A stretch of 64,000 nt of DNA from JACCYX01 sp964610045 (GTDB lineage: Bacteria > Chloroflexota > Chloroflexia > Thermomicrobiales > UBA6265), in NCBI GenBank assembly GCA_964610045.1, contig CAZSUN010000004.1, positions 30,833 through 94,832 of the forward strand. The letters run 5' to 3'. Shown piece by piece: positions 42,802 through 52,703 of the stretch. Below the pieces are notes generated by a model. The model had not been told where the DNA came from, did not search any database, and saw only the letters and a program-made list of their open reading frames with translations. Every line of letters begins with the position of its first letter. Position 1 is the first letter of the stretch. The translations under genes and the position numbers were made by a program.

Positions 42802-45675
42802 GTGACCCAATCCGATACCTTCGCCTTCGCCCCTACGCCCGCCGTCGTCCTCGACGGCACCCAGCAGATGCAAGTGTGCCGCGTTACCCTGCCGGATGAC
42901 ATCACGAACGCCACCCTCGCCCTGGTCCGCAATGGCGAAACCTTCACCTGGTCCGGCGACGCCCTCAACGGCGAAATCCTGGTGCCGGAGGTCACGTCGC
43001 TTGCTACCGGGCTGGCGACGCTGACCGTGGGCGACCGGTCGTGGATCGCCGAGGTCGAGTTCGTGCCGGTCCGCCGCTGGAAAGTCTTCCTCGTCAACCA
43101 CTCGCACACCGACATCGGCTTCACCCACACCTACCGCGACTGCATCCGGGTGCATGTCAAGAACCTCCGACTCGCGCTCGAAGCGATCGAGGCGACCGCG
43201 GACTGGCCCGACGAATCGCGCATGCGTTGGACGGTCGAATCCGCCTGGCAGTTGCAGCACTACCTGCGCGCATACCCGCAGGATCGCGACCGGATCGCGC
43301 GGGCCGTACGTGGTGGCTGGCTGGAGATCGAAGCGCTCTACATCCATAGTTACTTCGACATCCTCAGCCGCGAGCAACTGGTGCGCTCGCTCAGCTTCGC
43401 CGAGCGCACCCGCCACGAACTCGACATCCCGATCACCTCGGCCATGATCTGCGACGTGCCGGGATGTGCCTGGTCGCTGGTCGACCTCTTCGCACAATCC
43501 GGAATTTCGTATCTTGCGATGGCGCCCAACAACTTCATCGCCCCGTTCCACGCCCAGACCACCCTCCAGCGTCCTTTCCGCTGGCAGGGTCCCGCCGGCA
43601 ACCGGGTCCTCACCTGGTACACCGCCGACCCCTCCTGGGCCTACATCGAAGGCGCTCGGCTCGGCTTCTGGGACTCATATTCGGCGGTGCGGGAGAAGTT
43701 GCCGGAACGGCTGGCGGATCTGGAAGCAGCCGGCTACCCGTACGCTGCCGTCCAGTTCCAGCTCGGCAGCGACAACCGGCCGCTGCGGCTCCTCCCGGCC
43801 ACCATCGCTCGCGAGTGGAACGCTCGCTACCTGTCTCCCCGGATCGAGATCGCCACCACCTCGCAATTCTTCCGCCACATGGAATCGCGCTATGCCGAGC
43901 AGTTCCCGGTCGAATCGGGCGAGTGGCAGAGCAGCTGGTCGGAAACAACCCTCCACTATCCCCACGAAGCTGCCCTCAGTCGCCGCAACCACCACACCCT
44001 TGCCGAATGGCAGGGCTTCGCCGCCATCGCCGGTTGGCTCAACGAGGCATACGAGCCGCCGCTGACCGCCATCGACGACACCTTTGACGCCTCGCTCCTC
44101 TTTGACGAGCATGGCGGTCCGAAGGGCATCTGGCTGCCGCGCAACGACACCGAGGCGTTGGAGGCGATCGTCCAGGGCTTCGAACTCTTCGAGCAGGAGA
44201 CGATTCCGGCGGAAGCGGGTCGGGAGACCGCGCTCCACGCCGCCACCGGCGCCTTGCGCACGGGGAACGATCCCGTCGCCGTCGTCTGGAACCTCTGCGG
44301 CTGGCCTCGCAGCGGGCCGGTCGCGATCGACGTCCCGGCAGGCATCGACAACCCGGTCGCCACCGACGAGACGACAGGTGATCTCGTCCCGCTTACCGGG
44401 GATCGGATTTCCGGCCACCTGCTCCATGCAACTGACGTCCCGGCATACGGGTTCCGGCGCTACCGGCTGGCTACCGGCGATGGCTCGTCCGCCTGGCCGG
44501 TTGCCGGTCCGGCGGTCTCAGCCGGGAATGGCGAGATAACGATCGCCAACGAACGGCTCTCCGTCACCGTCGATTCGTCGGGGTTCGTGACGGGCCTCGT
44601 CGACCGCCAGACGGCCGGCGAGTTGATCGACCGGTCCGCCTGGCCCGGTGGCAACGCCTTCACGCGGTACGTGGCCGATCCCCACGGCCCGAGCCTCGGG
44701 GGAGATTTCAACGCCGACCGCCGGCTCTACGACGGGATCGCAATCGGTGGCCAGGTGGTCGCGCCGTACCGGATTGAGACGGCCAACATCACCACCGAGA
44801 CCCTTCCCGGCGCGGTCCAGGTCTCGACTGTCGCCACCATCGACGGCATCTACTGCTGGGAGAGCGATATCACCCTCCACGACGACTGGATCGAAGTCGA
44901 CAACCGCCTGTCGTGGCTCGGGCATCCGGACGAGCGCGAGATGCTCTTCGTCGTCTTCCCCTTCGCGCTGCCGAACCCGGAAATCCGCCACGCCGCCCAG
45001 TACGCGATCGTCGATCCCAGCCGCGAAACGCTCTCCGGTAGCAATCACGACACCTTCGCGATCCAGGAATGGGTCGACGTCTGGACCGACGACGGCGGGG
45101 TGACGGTTTCTTCGGACGACCTGCCGCTGGTCGACTACGGCGGCATCAACCAGAAGCAGTTCCACCAGTCGGTGGTGCCGGAATCGGGCGTCCTCGCGTT
45201 CCGGCTCGCTGCCCTCCACAATGCGCCGCCCGAGCCGGGTTCTCCGTGGGGGAAACAGCCGTACTTGCAGGCTCGGTTCGCGCTGAGGCCGCATGCCGGG
45301 GGATTCGACCCGATGGCCGCGCACCGGTTCGGCGAGGAGCACGCATCGCCGTTGGTGGCGCGCACTCTGCCGCCGAAGCACCCCGGCGAGTGGCGGCAAC
45401 CGTCCGCATCGCTGGTTGACCTGGAGAGCGACAGCGTGATCGTCAGCGGCCTGAAACCGGCCGACGCCGGGCGTGGCACCATCGTCCGCCTCTGGCAATC
45501 GACCGGTGAACCTGCCCTCGCCCGTCTGCGCTTCCCGCAGCATCTCCTCCTGGCGGCGTACCGCACCACACCCGGCGAATTCGGCGACATCCGGTTCGAC
45601 ACCACGAATGGCGACATCGCGCTCGAACTCGGACCGTTCGAGGTCGTCACCCTCCGCTGCCAACTGGGGCATTGA
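42802..45675 (+). CDS. GH38 alpha-mannosidase
   Basis: 957 residues from GTG 42802, eight bases after AGGAG. The GH38 catalytic domain is clear: NHSHTDIGFTHTY at residues 99-111 gives zinc ligands His and Asp, MICDVPGCAWSL places the nucleophile Asp at 218, and LHYPHEAALSRRNHHTLAEW supplies a later His cluster. The C-terminal ~450 residues are the beta-rich GH38 tail (SGFVTGLVDRQTAGELIDRS, WPGGNAFTRYVADPHG). There is no signal peptide. It should cut alpha-mannosides brought in by the upstream transporter. The length is normal for bacterial GH38. Confidence 0.93.
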   Translation: MTQSDTFAFAPTPAVVLDGTQQMQVCRVTLPDDITNATLALVRNGETFTWSGDALNGEILVPEVTSLATGLATLTVGDRSWIAEVEFVPVRRWKVFLVNHSHTDIGFTHTYRDCIRVHVKNLRLALEAIEATADWPDESRMRWTVESAWQLQHYLRAYPQDRDRIARAVRGGWLEIEALYIHSYFDILSREQLVRSLSFAERTRHELDIPITSAMICDVPGCAWSLVDLFAQSGISYLAMAPNNFIAPFHAQTTLQRPFRWQGPAGNRVLTWYTADPSWAYIEGARLGFWDSYSAVREKLPERLADLEAAGYPYAAVQFQLGSDNRPLRLLPATIAREWNARYLSPRIEIATTSQFFRHMESRYAEQFPVESGEWQSSWSETTLHYPHEAALSRRNHHTLAEWQGFAAIAGWLNEAYEPPLTAIDDTFDASLLFDEHGGPKGIWLPRNDTEALEAIVQGFELFEQETIPAEAGRETALHAATGALRTGNDPVAVVWNLCGWPRSGPVAIDVPAGIDNPVATDETTGDLVPLTGDRISGHLLHATDVPAYGFRRYRLATGDGSSAWPVAGPAVSAGNGEITIANERLSVTVDSSGFVTGLVDRQTAGELIDRSAWPGGNAFTRYVADPHGPSLGGDFNADRRLYDGIAIGGQVVAPYRIETANITTETLPGAVQVSTVATIDGIYCWESDITLHDDWIEVDNRLSWLGHPDEREMLFVVFPFALPNPEIRHAAQYAIVDPSRETLSGSNHDTFAIQEWVDVWTDDGGVTVSSDDLPLVDYGGINQKQFHQSVVPESGVLAFRLAALHNAPPEPGSPWGKQPYLQARFALRPHAGGFDPMAAHRFGEEHASPLVARTLPPKHPGEWRQPSASLVDLESDSVIVSGLKPADAGRGTIVRLWQSTGEPALARLRFPQHLLLAAYRTTPGEFGDIRFDTTNGDIALELGPFEVVTLRCQLGH

Positions 45676-45689
45676 TGCTCCGGATTCCC

Positions 45690-45871
45690 GTAGGGTTGCC
45701 GAGTTAGTCTCGGCCCATGGAAGCAACGCCAGCCCGGGTCGGGAATTCCGTCGCCACCGCACATTCCGTAGGGGCCGTACCGCCCGAGCGTAGCGAGGGT
45801 GTGTCGGCCCGTGCTCGACCATCGGGCCGACACACCTTCCGGCTTGCGGCCTCAAGCCGATCGGCCCCTAC
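45690..45871. repeat. family B repeats after the mannosidase
   Basis: GTAGGGTTGCCGAGTTAGTC at ~45690 and a 104-base unit 45768-45871 with ends GTAGGGGCC and GGCCCCTAC. The rest of 45676-46054 shows no gene. Confidence 0.6.
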
Positions 45872-46054
45872 AGAGGTCGTCGAAGGTCGCAGGAAAGCCT
45901 ACCTCCCCTCTGAGCTACGGCCTTGGGGGGCGGGAAGGCGTTTTCGCAACCGCTACGGGAGAGCGTATCGTGTCCCGATCAGGGAGACGGGCAGGCCCGC
46001 AGGCCGGCCCGTCGCCGATTTGGTCAGGAATGTGAATGAACTGCCGTACCCACG

Positions 46055-46554
46055 TTATCCAGCGAGGTGGACTTCGTGTCGGAAGTTCAGGCCGGGGTCC
46101 CCGCCGTGCGTGGCGATGACTGGACTGGCATCGGGGATTTGCTCCGTGTTGTCGAGCACCAGGAGGGCCTTGCGATCCCGCAGGGAGATCACCAGGCGGT
46201 CGAGGACCGAATCGTCGCCCGGATCGGCAACCCCGAGACTGCGCCCGATGGCCGGCAGGATTCCCGGTGCGTCCACGATCGTCGCAAGCGGTACGAACGC
46301 GACACCATCGTCGAACACAGGCACGAGTGGCGTCGCCACCGCGATCGCGAGGCGCGATTTCCCTACCCCGCCAGGACCGGTCAGTGTCACAGCCGGGTGA
46401 ACGGCCACCGGACCAGACCATAGATAGCGGCATGGACAGCGTCCCGGCCAATGAGCGGGGTCAGGGCGGCGGGAAACGATCTCGTGTCGAGAGCGCCCGC
46501 GGTCACTGGTTTCAGCCTGGTGCTGGGCTGGTCGGACGGGTGAGTCATGATCAT
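46055..46554 (-). pseudogene. fragment of an AfsR/LuxR-type regulator ATPase (NB-ARC-like)
   Basis: From ATG 46554 the frame reads through FPAALTPLIGRD, the usual run-in of this family, and stops at FTRL. The adjacent frame then continues with VTLTGPGGVGKSRLAIAVA (Walker A), FVPLATIVDAPGI and KALLVLDNTEQIPD (Walker B), and ends abruptly at 46055. One missing G near 46397 explains the shift, and the long C-terminal part of the family (hundreds of residues) is absent. It is a decayed remnant. Confidence 0.75.
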
Positions 46555-46566
46555 GGGGTGCCGCCG

Positions 46567-47382
46567 TCAGCCGGAGAAGCGATGGCCGCAGTTGGGCGGG
46601 CCGTCGCTGGAAGGCGAACTGCCAAGCCAGAGGTCGATCAACACCAGGTTGCCGGCGTCATCCACCGCGAACCGGCCCTGGCCGTCCACGTCAGCGGGAA
46701 CATGATTGCCGCCGGTGATGGACAGTTCGACCGTTTCTGCGTCGAGATCGAAGGCATACGTGCCCCAGTAGTCCACATACGACTCGAATGGGTGCCAGGT
46801 GACGGCGAACGAGCCGTCGGCGGCGAAAATCACCTCCTCGATGGGCGATTCCGGGACGCCTTCCGCACCGTCGTCGCAGGAAAGTTGCGCCACTTCCCGC
46901 CAGAACCCGACGAACGGGTTGCCCTCCGGAGTGAAAATGTGGATGTCAGCGGTCACCGCGTACCGGTCATCGCCGGCCTCGGCCGACACCGTGAACCTGG
47001 CACCGCTCGGCACGCCGGGATCGATCGTGAGCGCTCCGGTGGCAGGGTCGATCGTGGCCCCGTCGTCCGGGTTGACCGACCACGTCGCGGCGACATCGAC
47101 CGGGACGAAGCACTGGATGCTGACCCCGCACCGTTCATAGTCGTAGACTCCGAGCGCGAGGTTCACCTGTGCACCGGGCTGGAGTCCGATGACATGTCCG
47201 AAGGTGCCGAGGACCGTCACCGCCGGCTCGACATCCGGCGGGAACGCGAGAATGGCAAGGGAGGACAACACGACCTGGTCGACAGGTGAAGCGCCAGGCG
47301 TGGCGTCGTCTGAGAGCGTGATTGCAGGTCCTCCCGCGGCGAGGATGGCGAAGACAACGGCGAGTGTGACGAAGCGCGCCAT
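46567..47382 (-). CDS. secreted protein with Ig-like domain
   Basis: 271 residues; GGAGACCCACCG precedes the ATG. The signal peptide is residues ~1-22 (FVTLAVVFAILAAGGPA). Residues ~95-150 look like a bacterial Ig-like (Big) domain (ATWSVNPDDGATIDPATGAL, SGARFTVSAEA). Residues ~165-271 are beta-rich (FVGFWREVAQLSCDDG, WGTYAFDLDAETVEL), possibly lipocalin-like. The pairing with a decayed regulator is chance. Function unknown. Confidence 0.7.
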   Translation of the reverse strand: MARFVTLAVVFAILAAGGPAITLSDDATPGASPVDQVVLSSLAILAFPPDVEPAVTVLGTFGHVIGLQPGAQVNLALGVYDYERCGVSIQCFVPVDVAATWSVNPDDGATIDPATGALTIDPGVPSGARFTVSAEAGDDRYAVTADIHIFTPEGNPFVGFWREVAQLSCDDGAEGVPESPIEEVIFAADGSFAVTWHPFESYVDYWGTYAFDLDAETVELSITGGNHVPADVDGQGRFAVDDAGNLVLIDLWLGSSPSSDGPPNCGHRFSG

Positions 47383-47667
47383 CGGTGGGTCTCCCGGAAC
47401 ATGCGAACGGAGTGGCGGCAGATCGCATCATCGCGCGGTGTGGATTCCATCATACGCCTCTCCATCTCCATCCTGTTGGGACATTTCCGGCAGGAGAACG
47501 CTGCCACACCCTCTGGACGAGTGGGTCTGACTGATGCGGCGTGACTGTGCTCGAATTTGGCCTTCGAAACGGCGTTCCGTAACATCAGTCAATGTCCCAA
47601 CTGGCAGCGAAGGGTGACAATAGGGATGCTGGCCTTGTCCCGGCCACAGTTCAACACATCCATCCTG

Positions 47668-47833
47668 GGTAGGGGTGGGCTTCCGGCGCACTGGAGATCA
47701 CCCTGGATGAATCTTCGTTGCTCCGGTAATGCCCTCCCGGGGCTCGGCATTCGTGTGGTTCAGGAGGGCATGCGCGAGCAGCGCACGATTGACAGGAGTA
47801 TCTGGTTTTGCTCGCCAGCCCTCCCTACACGAC
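47668..47833. repeat. family C element with inverted partner
   Basis: 47668-47737: GGGTAGGGGTGGGCTTCCGG .. CTCCGGTAATGCCCTCCC. 47756-47833 carries a related unit in the other direction (AGGAGGGCATGCGCGAGC .. GCTCGCCAGCCCTCCCTAC). The 514 bases between the secreted protein and the cupin gene otherwise hold nothing coding. Confidence 0.55.
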
Positions 47834-47896
47834 CACATGACGGGTGGAATCTACGGTTCTTCCAGTTCCATGTCACCTTCTGTAAGGATGGTACCC

Positions 47897-48514
47897 ATGC
47901 CCCTGATCCATGCCGGACGACCGATGCCCGAATGGGCCGAACTGCGTGGCTACACCATTTCGTACCTCCCGCCTGGCGGGGTGACACGACTCGACAAAAC
48001 CGGCGAACCGAAGGATGTCGTGATCGTCGGCCGGGGAACGGTCAGGCTTGGCGGGGATTCGTTCGATGATGGCGCGCTGATCCATCCATCGTCGTATCCG
48101 TCCGACCTCGTCGCCGGCCCCGATGGCGCCACCGTGATCCGGATGGCCGGACTGTGGGGCGACGACTACGGCGGGCTCGGCCTCTTCGGTGTCCGCGAGG
48201 TCGACGACCCGCACGACCCCGGCGACCCGGTGAGCTATCCGAAGCGCACGAACTTCGATCGCCACTTCCACGATTGCGACGAATACTGGATCATCTTCGA
48301 GGGGCGTGGCGTGGCCGTCTCGGAAGGGATCGTCTACGAGGTCGGGTTGGGAGACTGCATCGCCACCGGCATGGGCCACCACCACGACTTCCCGGAGGCG
48401 AGCGAACCGGTGCGGGCGGTCTTCTTCGAAACGACAATGGAAGGGACGAAACGGCGCGGCCACCTCTGGGAACACACCCACGGCCCCGCAAAACCGCAAG
48501 CGGACCGGGTCTAG
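47897..48514 (+). CDS. cupin-domain protein
   Basis: 205 residues from ATG 47897, nine bases after AAGG. The cupin core is NFDRHFHDCDEYWIIFEGRG (metal-binding His, His, Glu) and GMGHHHDFPEASEPVRAVFF at the second motif. An N-terminal half (WAELRGYTISYLPPGG) forms another beta layer. It lies 52 bases before a Gfo/Idh oxidoreductase, so it may be a sugar-acid isomerase, lyase or sensor for that pathway. Confidence 0.85.
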   Translation: MPLIHAGRPMPEWAELRGYTISYLPPGGVTRLDKTGEPKDVVIVGRGTVRLGGDSFDDGALIHPSSYPSDLVAGPDGATVIRMAGLWGDDYGGLGLFGVREVDDPHDPGDPVSYPKRTNFDRHFHDCDEYWIIFEGRGVAVSEGIVYEVGLGDCIATGMGHHHDFPEASEPVRAVFFETTMEGTKRRGHLWEHTHGPAKPQADRV

Positions 48515-48566
48515 TACCTGCGTCTATTTTCTGTTTGCTCTTTCCTGTTTTCTCCGGAGGGCTCTG

Positions 48567-49634
48567 ATGGTTCATCGCATGATCCAGGTGGGAACCGGCG
48601 GCATGGGTGCCTACTGGTGCCGCCATTTCGTGCCGGAGTTCGTTCGTACCGGCCGGATCGAAGTCGTAGCTGCGGTCGATGTCGTCCCGGATCACCTCGC
48701 CAACGCCCGGGAAGGGTTCGGTCTGCCGGACGACCGCCTCTATACCGATGCGGCGAAGGCGTTCGCCGAGGTCGAGGCTGATTTCTGCACCATTGTCGTG
48801 CCGCCCGCCTGGCATGAGTCGATCGTCGACCTGGCGCTGGCGCACGGCATGGACATCCTGTCCGAGAAGCCGATCGCCGATACGCTGGAGGCGTCGGTCC
48901 GGATCGCAGGCAAGGTTGCAGCGGCTGACGCAAAAATGGGCGTCACCATGAGCCACCGCTTCGACCAGGACAAGACCACCCTCTGTTCACTGGTCGAGTC
49001 GGGCGACTACGGACCGCTCGATTACCTCGTCTGCCGGTTCACCTGCAACAACCGCGCACGCGGGAGTTGGGGCAAGTTCCGCCACGAAATGCTCGACCCC
49101 CTCCTGATCGAAGGCTCCATCCACCACCTCGACATCCTCGCCGACCTTGCCGGGGCACCCTGCGAAACCGTTTACGCACAAACGTGGAACCCGGAATGGG
49201 GTGAGTTCGCGGGCGATTCCCAGGCGCTGGTCTCGATGACGTTCGGCAACGGCCGGCGCGCCTTCTACGAGGGGGCCAAGACGAATGCCTCCGGTCTCAA
49301 CGGATGGGGGCAGGAGTACTTCCGGGCGGAATGCCGCGGCGCGACGATCATCCTCGACCGGCGGCAGGTCGAACTGCGACCGCACCGCCCATCCGGCGAC
49401 GATGGGCCGGAATCGATCGCGGTACCCCTGCTGGAACGCCCCTACTGGGGACACCAATGGCTGATCGAGCAGTTCCTCGACTGGCTGGACGGGGGAGAGC
49501 CGATGGCCACCGCCGTCGCCCCGAACCTGCGATCGACCGCCACCATGTTCGCCGCCATCGCCAGCGGTCACACCGGCCAACCCATCCAGGTCGAACCCTT
49601 CCTTGCCACCGCCACCATCTCGCCTGTTCCGTAG
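48567..49634 (+). CDS. Gfo/Idh/MocA-family oxidoreductase
   Basis: 355 residues from ATG 48567, CCGGAGGG upstream. An N-terminal Rossmann fold (MIQVGTGGMGAYWCRHFV; a glycine-rich loop), then HGMDILSEKPIADTLEASVR, the conserved EKP motif with the catalytic Lys, and the C-terminal domain LLIEGSIHHLDILADLAG with the second active-site His. Family enzymes oxidise sugars or inositols with NAD(P). Next to cupin, MFS and enolase-superfamily genes it suggests a sugar catabolic unit. Confidence 0.92.
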   Translation: MVHRMIQVGTGGMGAYWCRHFVPEFVRTGRIEVVAAVDVVPDHLANAREGFGLPDDRLYTDAAKAFAEVEADFCTIVVPPAWHESIVDLALAHGMDILSEKPIADTLEASVRIAGKVAAADAKMGVTMSHRFDQDKTTLCSLVESGDYGPLDYLVCRFTCNNRARGSWGKFRHEMLDPLLIEGSIHHLDILADLAGAPCETVYAQTWNPEWGEFAGDSQALVSMTFGNGRRAFYEGAKTNASGLNGWGQEYFRAECRGATIILDRRQVELRPHRPSGDDGPESIAVPLLERPYWGHQWLIEQFLDWLDGGEPMATAVAPNLRSTATMFAAIASGHTGQPIQVEPFLATATISPVP

Positions 49635-50173
49635 GCACGGACAGTCCGGAACGTTCGTGGGCCACCAAACCCGGCGGGTAGTAATCATCGTTGCAAGGAC
49701 CGGCGGGAACGTGATGTGAGGGGAGCGGCACAGCCCGTCCAGGACGTCGTCCTGCCGGATACCCTGGACGGGAGAGATCGGCGGTGCGGTGACCCCTCCC
49801 TGGGCGGCGCGGGTCTGCTCCCAGCGCGCTGGTCATCGTGGCCATGGGCGCCAGGAATGCGGCAGTGGCAGCGGCTACCGCTACCACCAGCGCGACCCAC
49901 AAGCCGGCTTTCAGGCGGCGAAACCGGGTTGGCGTGGTCGTTTGCGACTGCTCCCGACGGCGATGATTTCCCCGTCGAGACAACTCTTCGTAATCGCCCG
50001 TGGGTGGCAATCGCCCATGTCGCCTTGCGGGAAATGGTTTCCAAATCCTTGCCCAGTCTCCGACACAGGCATCGGCGGACGGGGTCGTGACTTGCCGTGA
50101 GCGCCGCCGGATGGGACGATCCCGGCGAACAGGTCGCGCCAACCGGTGGCGTCGGTGATGCCCTCGAGGGTGC
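49635..50173. other. 539-base region without a supported gene
   Basis: A minus-strand frame here encodes one hydrophobic stretch (LWVALVVAVAAATAAFLA, near 49870) within a longer open frame that overlaps the neighbouring oxidoreductase gene. I saw no good start or ribosome site, so I do not call it. Confidence 0.4.
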
Positions 50174-51373
50174 GTGGTGACGGATTCGGGACAGGCGCAG
50201 CAGGACCAGGTCTGGCGGCGGGCCGCCTACCGGTCTGCCGGTGGCTACTTCTGGTACTTCGCGGCGGTGGGGGCGATCTGGCCGTTCGCCCCCATCTACT
50301 ACCGTGCCCTCGGCCTCGATGGCGCGCAGCTGGGCGTGTTGACCGCCCTGCCGGCCCTGGCGATGGCGCTGCTTGGGCCCGTCTTCGGCGCGATTGCCGA
50401 CTCGCGTGGCATCCACCGGCTGATGCTTTGTGGCGCGATGGTGGTGGCCGCCTTTGCTGCCCTCGCCGTGTCCCAGGTGACGGCGTTCTGGGCCCTGGTG
50501 CTGCTGATCGGCCTGCTGGCCGTTGCCGCGGTGCCGATTCCCGCCCTGCTGGACAGCTACGCGCTGGTCGTGGGCGAGCGGACCGGCATTCCGTACGGCC
50601 GCCTGCGGGTCTGCGGCTCGCTCGGCTACATGGCGGTCAGCCTGCTGGTCGGGCTGATCATCCGGGGCGATGTCTCGAACGTCTTCCTGCTCGTTTACGC
50701 CGCTTGCCTTGGCCTGGCGCTGGTCGCGGTCATCGGCTTTCCCGCCATCTCCGAGCGCCGCCTGCGCCCGCTCTTCGGCAGTCTTGGCATCGTCCGCGGG
50801 AACGCCCGGTTGCAGCTCCTGCTGGGAACCGCCTTCGTGATCGCCATCGGCAGCGCCACCATCGGTACCTTCCTCGGGCTTCGCATCCAGGATCTCGGGG
50901 GGTCGTCTGGCCTGGTCGGCGGCGCGTTCGCCATCAGCGCCCTGGCCGAACTCCCGATCGTGGCCTTCGGCGGTTGGTTCCTCGCCCGGCTCGGTCCGGT
51001 CCGGATGATCGCCTTCGCGCTCCTTGCCTACGTCATCCGCTTCGTCGCCAACGCCGTCATCGAAACCCCGGAACTGCTCCTGGTGTCGCAACTGCTCCAC
51101 GGCGTCTCGTATGGAGCGTTCCTGATCGCCTCTGTTACGCTCGCCTACCGCATCGCCGGGCGGGAGGAAGCCGCGACTGCCCAGGCACTCCTCACTGGCA
51201 TGTCATTCGGCTTCGGCTCGATCGTCGGCTCGGTGGTTGGTGGCCTGCTGCTCGACCGGATCGGCACCCAGGGCATCTTCGTCGTCGCCGCGATCCTGAT
51301 GGCGGTCACCCTGGTCCTCTTCCTCGCCGTCAACCGCGTCGTCCGCCTTCAGGACGCCGGCCCACCCCCGTAG
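50174..51373 (+). CDS. MFS transporter (LacY/NupG-like MFS_1)
   Basis: 399 residues from GTG 50174 (a second GTG follows directly). Twelve hydrophobic helices are visible; the first is GYFWYFAAVGAIWPFAPIYY, and the signature loop between helices 2 and 3 is GAIADSRGIHRL. PYGRLRVCGSLGYMAVSLL fits the sugar/phenylpropionate symporter branch. It probably imports the substrate for the neighbouring sugar-acid enzymes using the proton gradient. Confidence 0.9.
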   Translation: MVTDSGQAQQDQVWRRAAYRSAGGYFWYFAAVGAIWPFAPIYYRALGLDGAQLGVLTALPALAMALLGPVFGAIADSRGIHRLMLCGAMVVAAFAALAVSQVTAFWALVLLIGLLAVAAVPIPALLDSYALVVGERTGIPYGRLRVCGSLGYMAVSLLVGLIIRGDVSNVFLLVYAACLGLALVAVIGFPAISERRLRPLFGSLGIVRGNARLQLLLGTAFVIAIGSATIGTFLGLRIQDLGGSSGLVGGAFAISALAELPIVAFGGWFLARLGPVRMIAFALLAYVIRFVANAVIETPELLLVSQLLHGVSYGAFLIASVTLAYRIAGREEAATAQALLTGMSFGFGSIVGSVVGGLLLDRIGTQGIFVVAAILMAVTLVLFLAVNRVVRLQDAGPPP

Positions 51374-51391
51374 GGCTGCCGGCACCTTCCC

Positions 51392-51431
51392 CGTCATGCC
51401 GAGCTTGTCGAGACATCCCTGTACGTAGCAC
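51392..51431. repeat. family A fragment
   Basis: CGTCATGCCGAGCTTGTCGA then GACATCCCTGTACG, a short deletion form of the element. A family B start (GTAGGGCTGCCGGCACC) lies just before it at ~51370. Confidence 0.5.
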
Positions 51432-51533
51432 ATTCAGTTCGTGCGAAGCGCTCCACCTGTCATTGCCTCCCCCGCCATCCGCCCCTAGAATGCCGCCACA
51501 TCGACCCCGGCCATACCCACCTGGAGGCATCGC

Positions 51534-52655
51534 ATGAAGATCACCAGCATCGAGGCGACATCGTGGAGCGCGCCGATCACCGGCACCGTCGAGCCGGCCT
51601 GGTCGCCGGGAACGACCTGGAAGTCGCTTGGCTGCACGATCTACCGGGTCGAAACCGATGAGGGGATTACCGGGATCGGCGCCAGCCGCGGCCAGCCGGA
51701 GATCGTCAACGGCACCGTCGCCCCGCGCCTGATTGGGCGTGACCCGTTCGAGATCGAACCGATCGTGCGCACCGTCATCAACTCCGCGGGAGGCTGGGCC
51801 GCGCTCGGCATCGCCGCCGGGATCGAGATGGCGCTCTGGGACATTGTCGGCAAGGCGGCCAACCTGCCGCTCTACCGCCTTTGGGGAGCGCACACCAACA
51901 AAATCCGCGCCTACGCCAGCATGGTCGAAGTCCGCACCCCCGAGCAGCGGGCGGAAGACGCCCTCCGCCTCGTCGATCGGGGCTACACCGCCATCAAGCT
52001 CCGGCTGCACAGTGCCACCATCCGCGAGGATATCGCCCAGGTCGAGGCGGTCCGCAACGCCGTCGGCGACAAAATGGCGATCATGGTTGACGCCAACCAG
52101 GCGCAGGAACCCGGCACCCCTGGCTCCGAAACCGACCTTGTCTGGGGGTTCGACCGTGCCCTCGCCACCGCCCGCGAACTCTTCAACTACGATGTCACCT
52201 GGCTGGAGGAACCGCTCGCCCGCTACCAGTTCGATGATCTCAGACGCCTCGCTGCCGCCAGCGACGTGCCGATCGCCGGGGCCGAGAACAACATCGGCCT
52301 CCACGAGTTCCGCACCCTGATCGACGACGACTGCTACGACGTGCTCCAACCGGATGCCCTCGTCTGCGGCGGCATCTCGATGCTGCGCAAGGTCGCCGCC
52401 TACGCCGAAATGCACCACAAGCCGGTCGCTCCCCACCACGGCGGCAACGGCCTCGGTGTCGCCACCCACCTGCACATCAGCGCCTCATTGCCGAACGCGC
52501 CCTGGCTGGAGCTGCTGCAGGACCCGCCCGAACTGGAGGCCTCCGAGTTCCAGGGAATCCTCGCCGAACCGCTCGTCCCCGGCCCGGACGGCTACGTCAC
52601 CCTGCCGGAAGCGCCCGGCCTCGGCGTCGAGCTCAACGAATCCGTCTTCGCCTGA
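51534..52655 (+). CDS. enolase-superfamily enzyme (mandelate racemase group)
   Basis: 373 residues; GGAGGCATCGC precedes the start. Capping domain to ~125, then the barrel: catalytic Lys in AIKLRLHS (KxR), metal ligands in IMVDANQA, WLEEPLA and AGAENNIG, and a His strand VAPHHGGNGLG. Family chemistry is proton abstraction next to a carboxylate. The context (MFS transporter, oxidoreductase, cupin) points to sugar-acid dehydration. KxR distinguishes it from the other two family members in the window. Confidence 0.88.
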   Translation: MKITSIEATSWSAPITGTVEPAWSPGTTWKSLGCTIYRVETDEGITGIGASRGQPEIVNGTVAPRLIGRDPFEIEPIVRTVINSAGGWAALGIAAGIEMALWDIVGKAANLPLYRLWGAHTNKIRAYASMVEVRTPEQRAEDALRLVDRGYTAIKLRLHSATIREDIAQVEAVRNAVGDKMAIMVDANQAQEPGTPGSETDLVWGFDRALATARELFNYDVTWLEEPLARYQFDDLRRLAAASDVPIAGAENNIGLHEFRTLIDDDCYDVLQPDALVCGGISMLRKVAAYAEMHHKPVAPHHGGNGLGVATHLHISASLPNAPWLELLQDPPELEASEFQGILAEPLVPGPDGYVTLPEAPGLGVELNESVFA

Positions 52656-52703
52656 CCGCCGCGCGTCGTCCGATGCAGTCGTGACCGTGTCAGGATCGCG
52701 CGC

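Noticed and set aside
41779..45675. apparent 1298-residue protein spanning permease and mannosidase region
   Set aside because: It exists only because Ns do not contain stops. Its first part is out of frame with the true permease, and the mannosidase has its own ribosome site and GTG at 42802.
49348..50142. possible single-span membrane protein on the minus strand
   Set aside because: The frame overlaps the oxidoreductase gene, has no good start or ribosome site, and only one hydrophobic stretch supports it.
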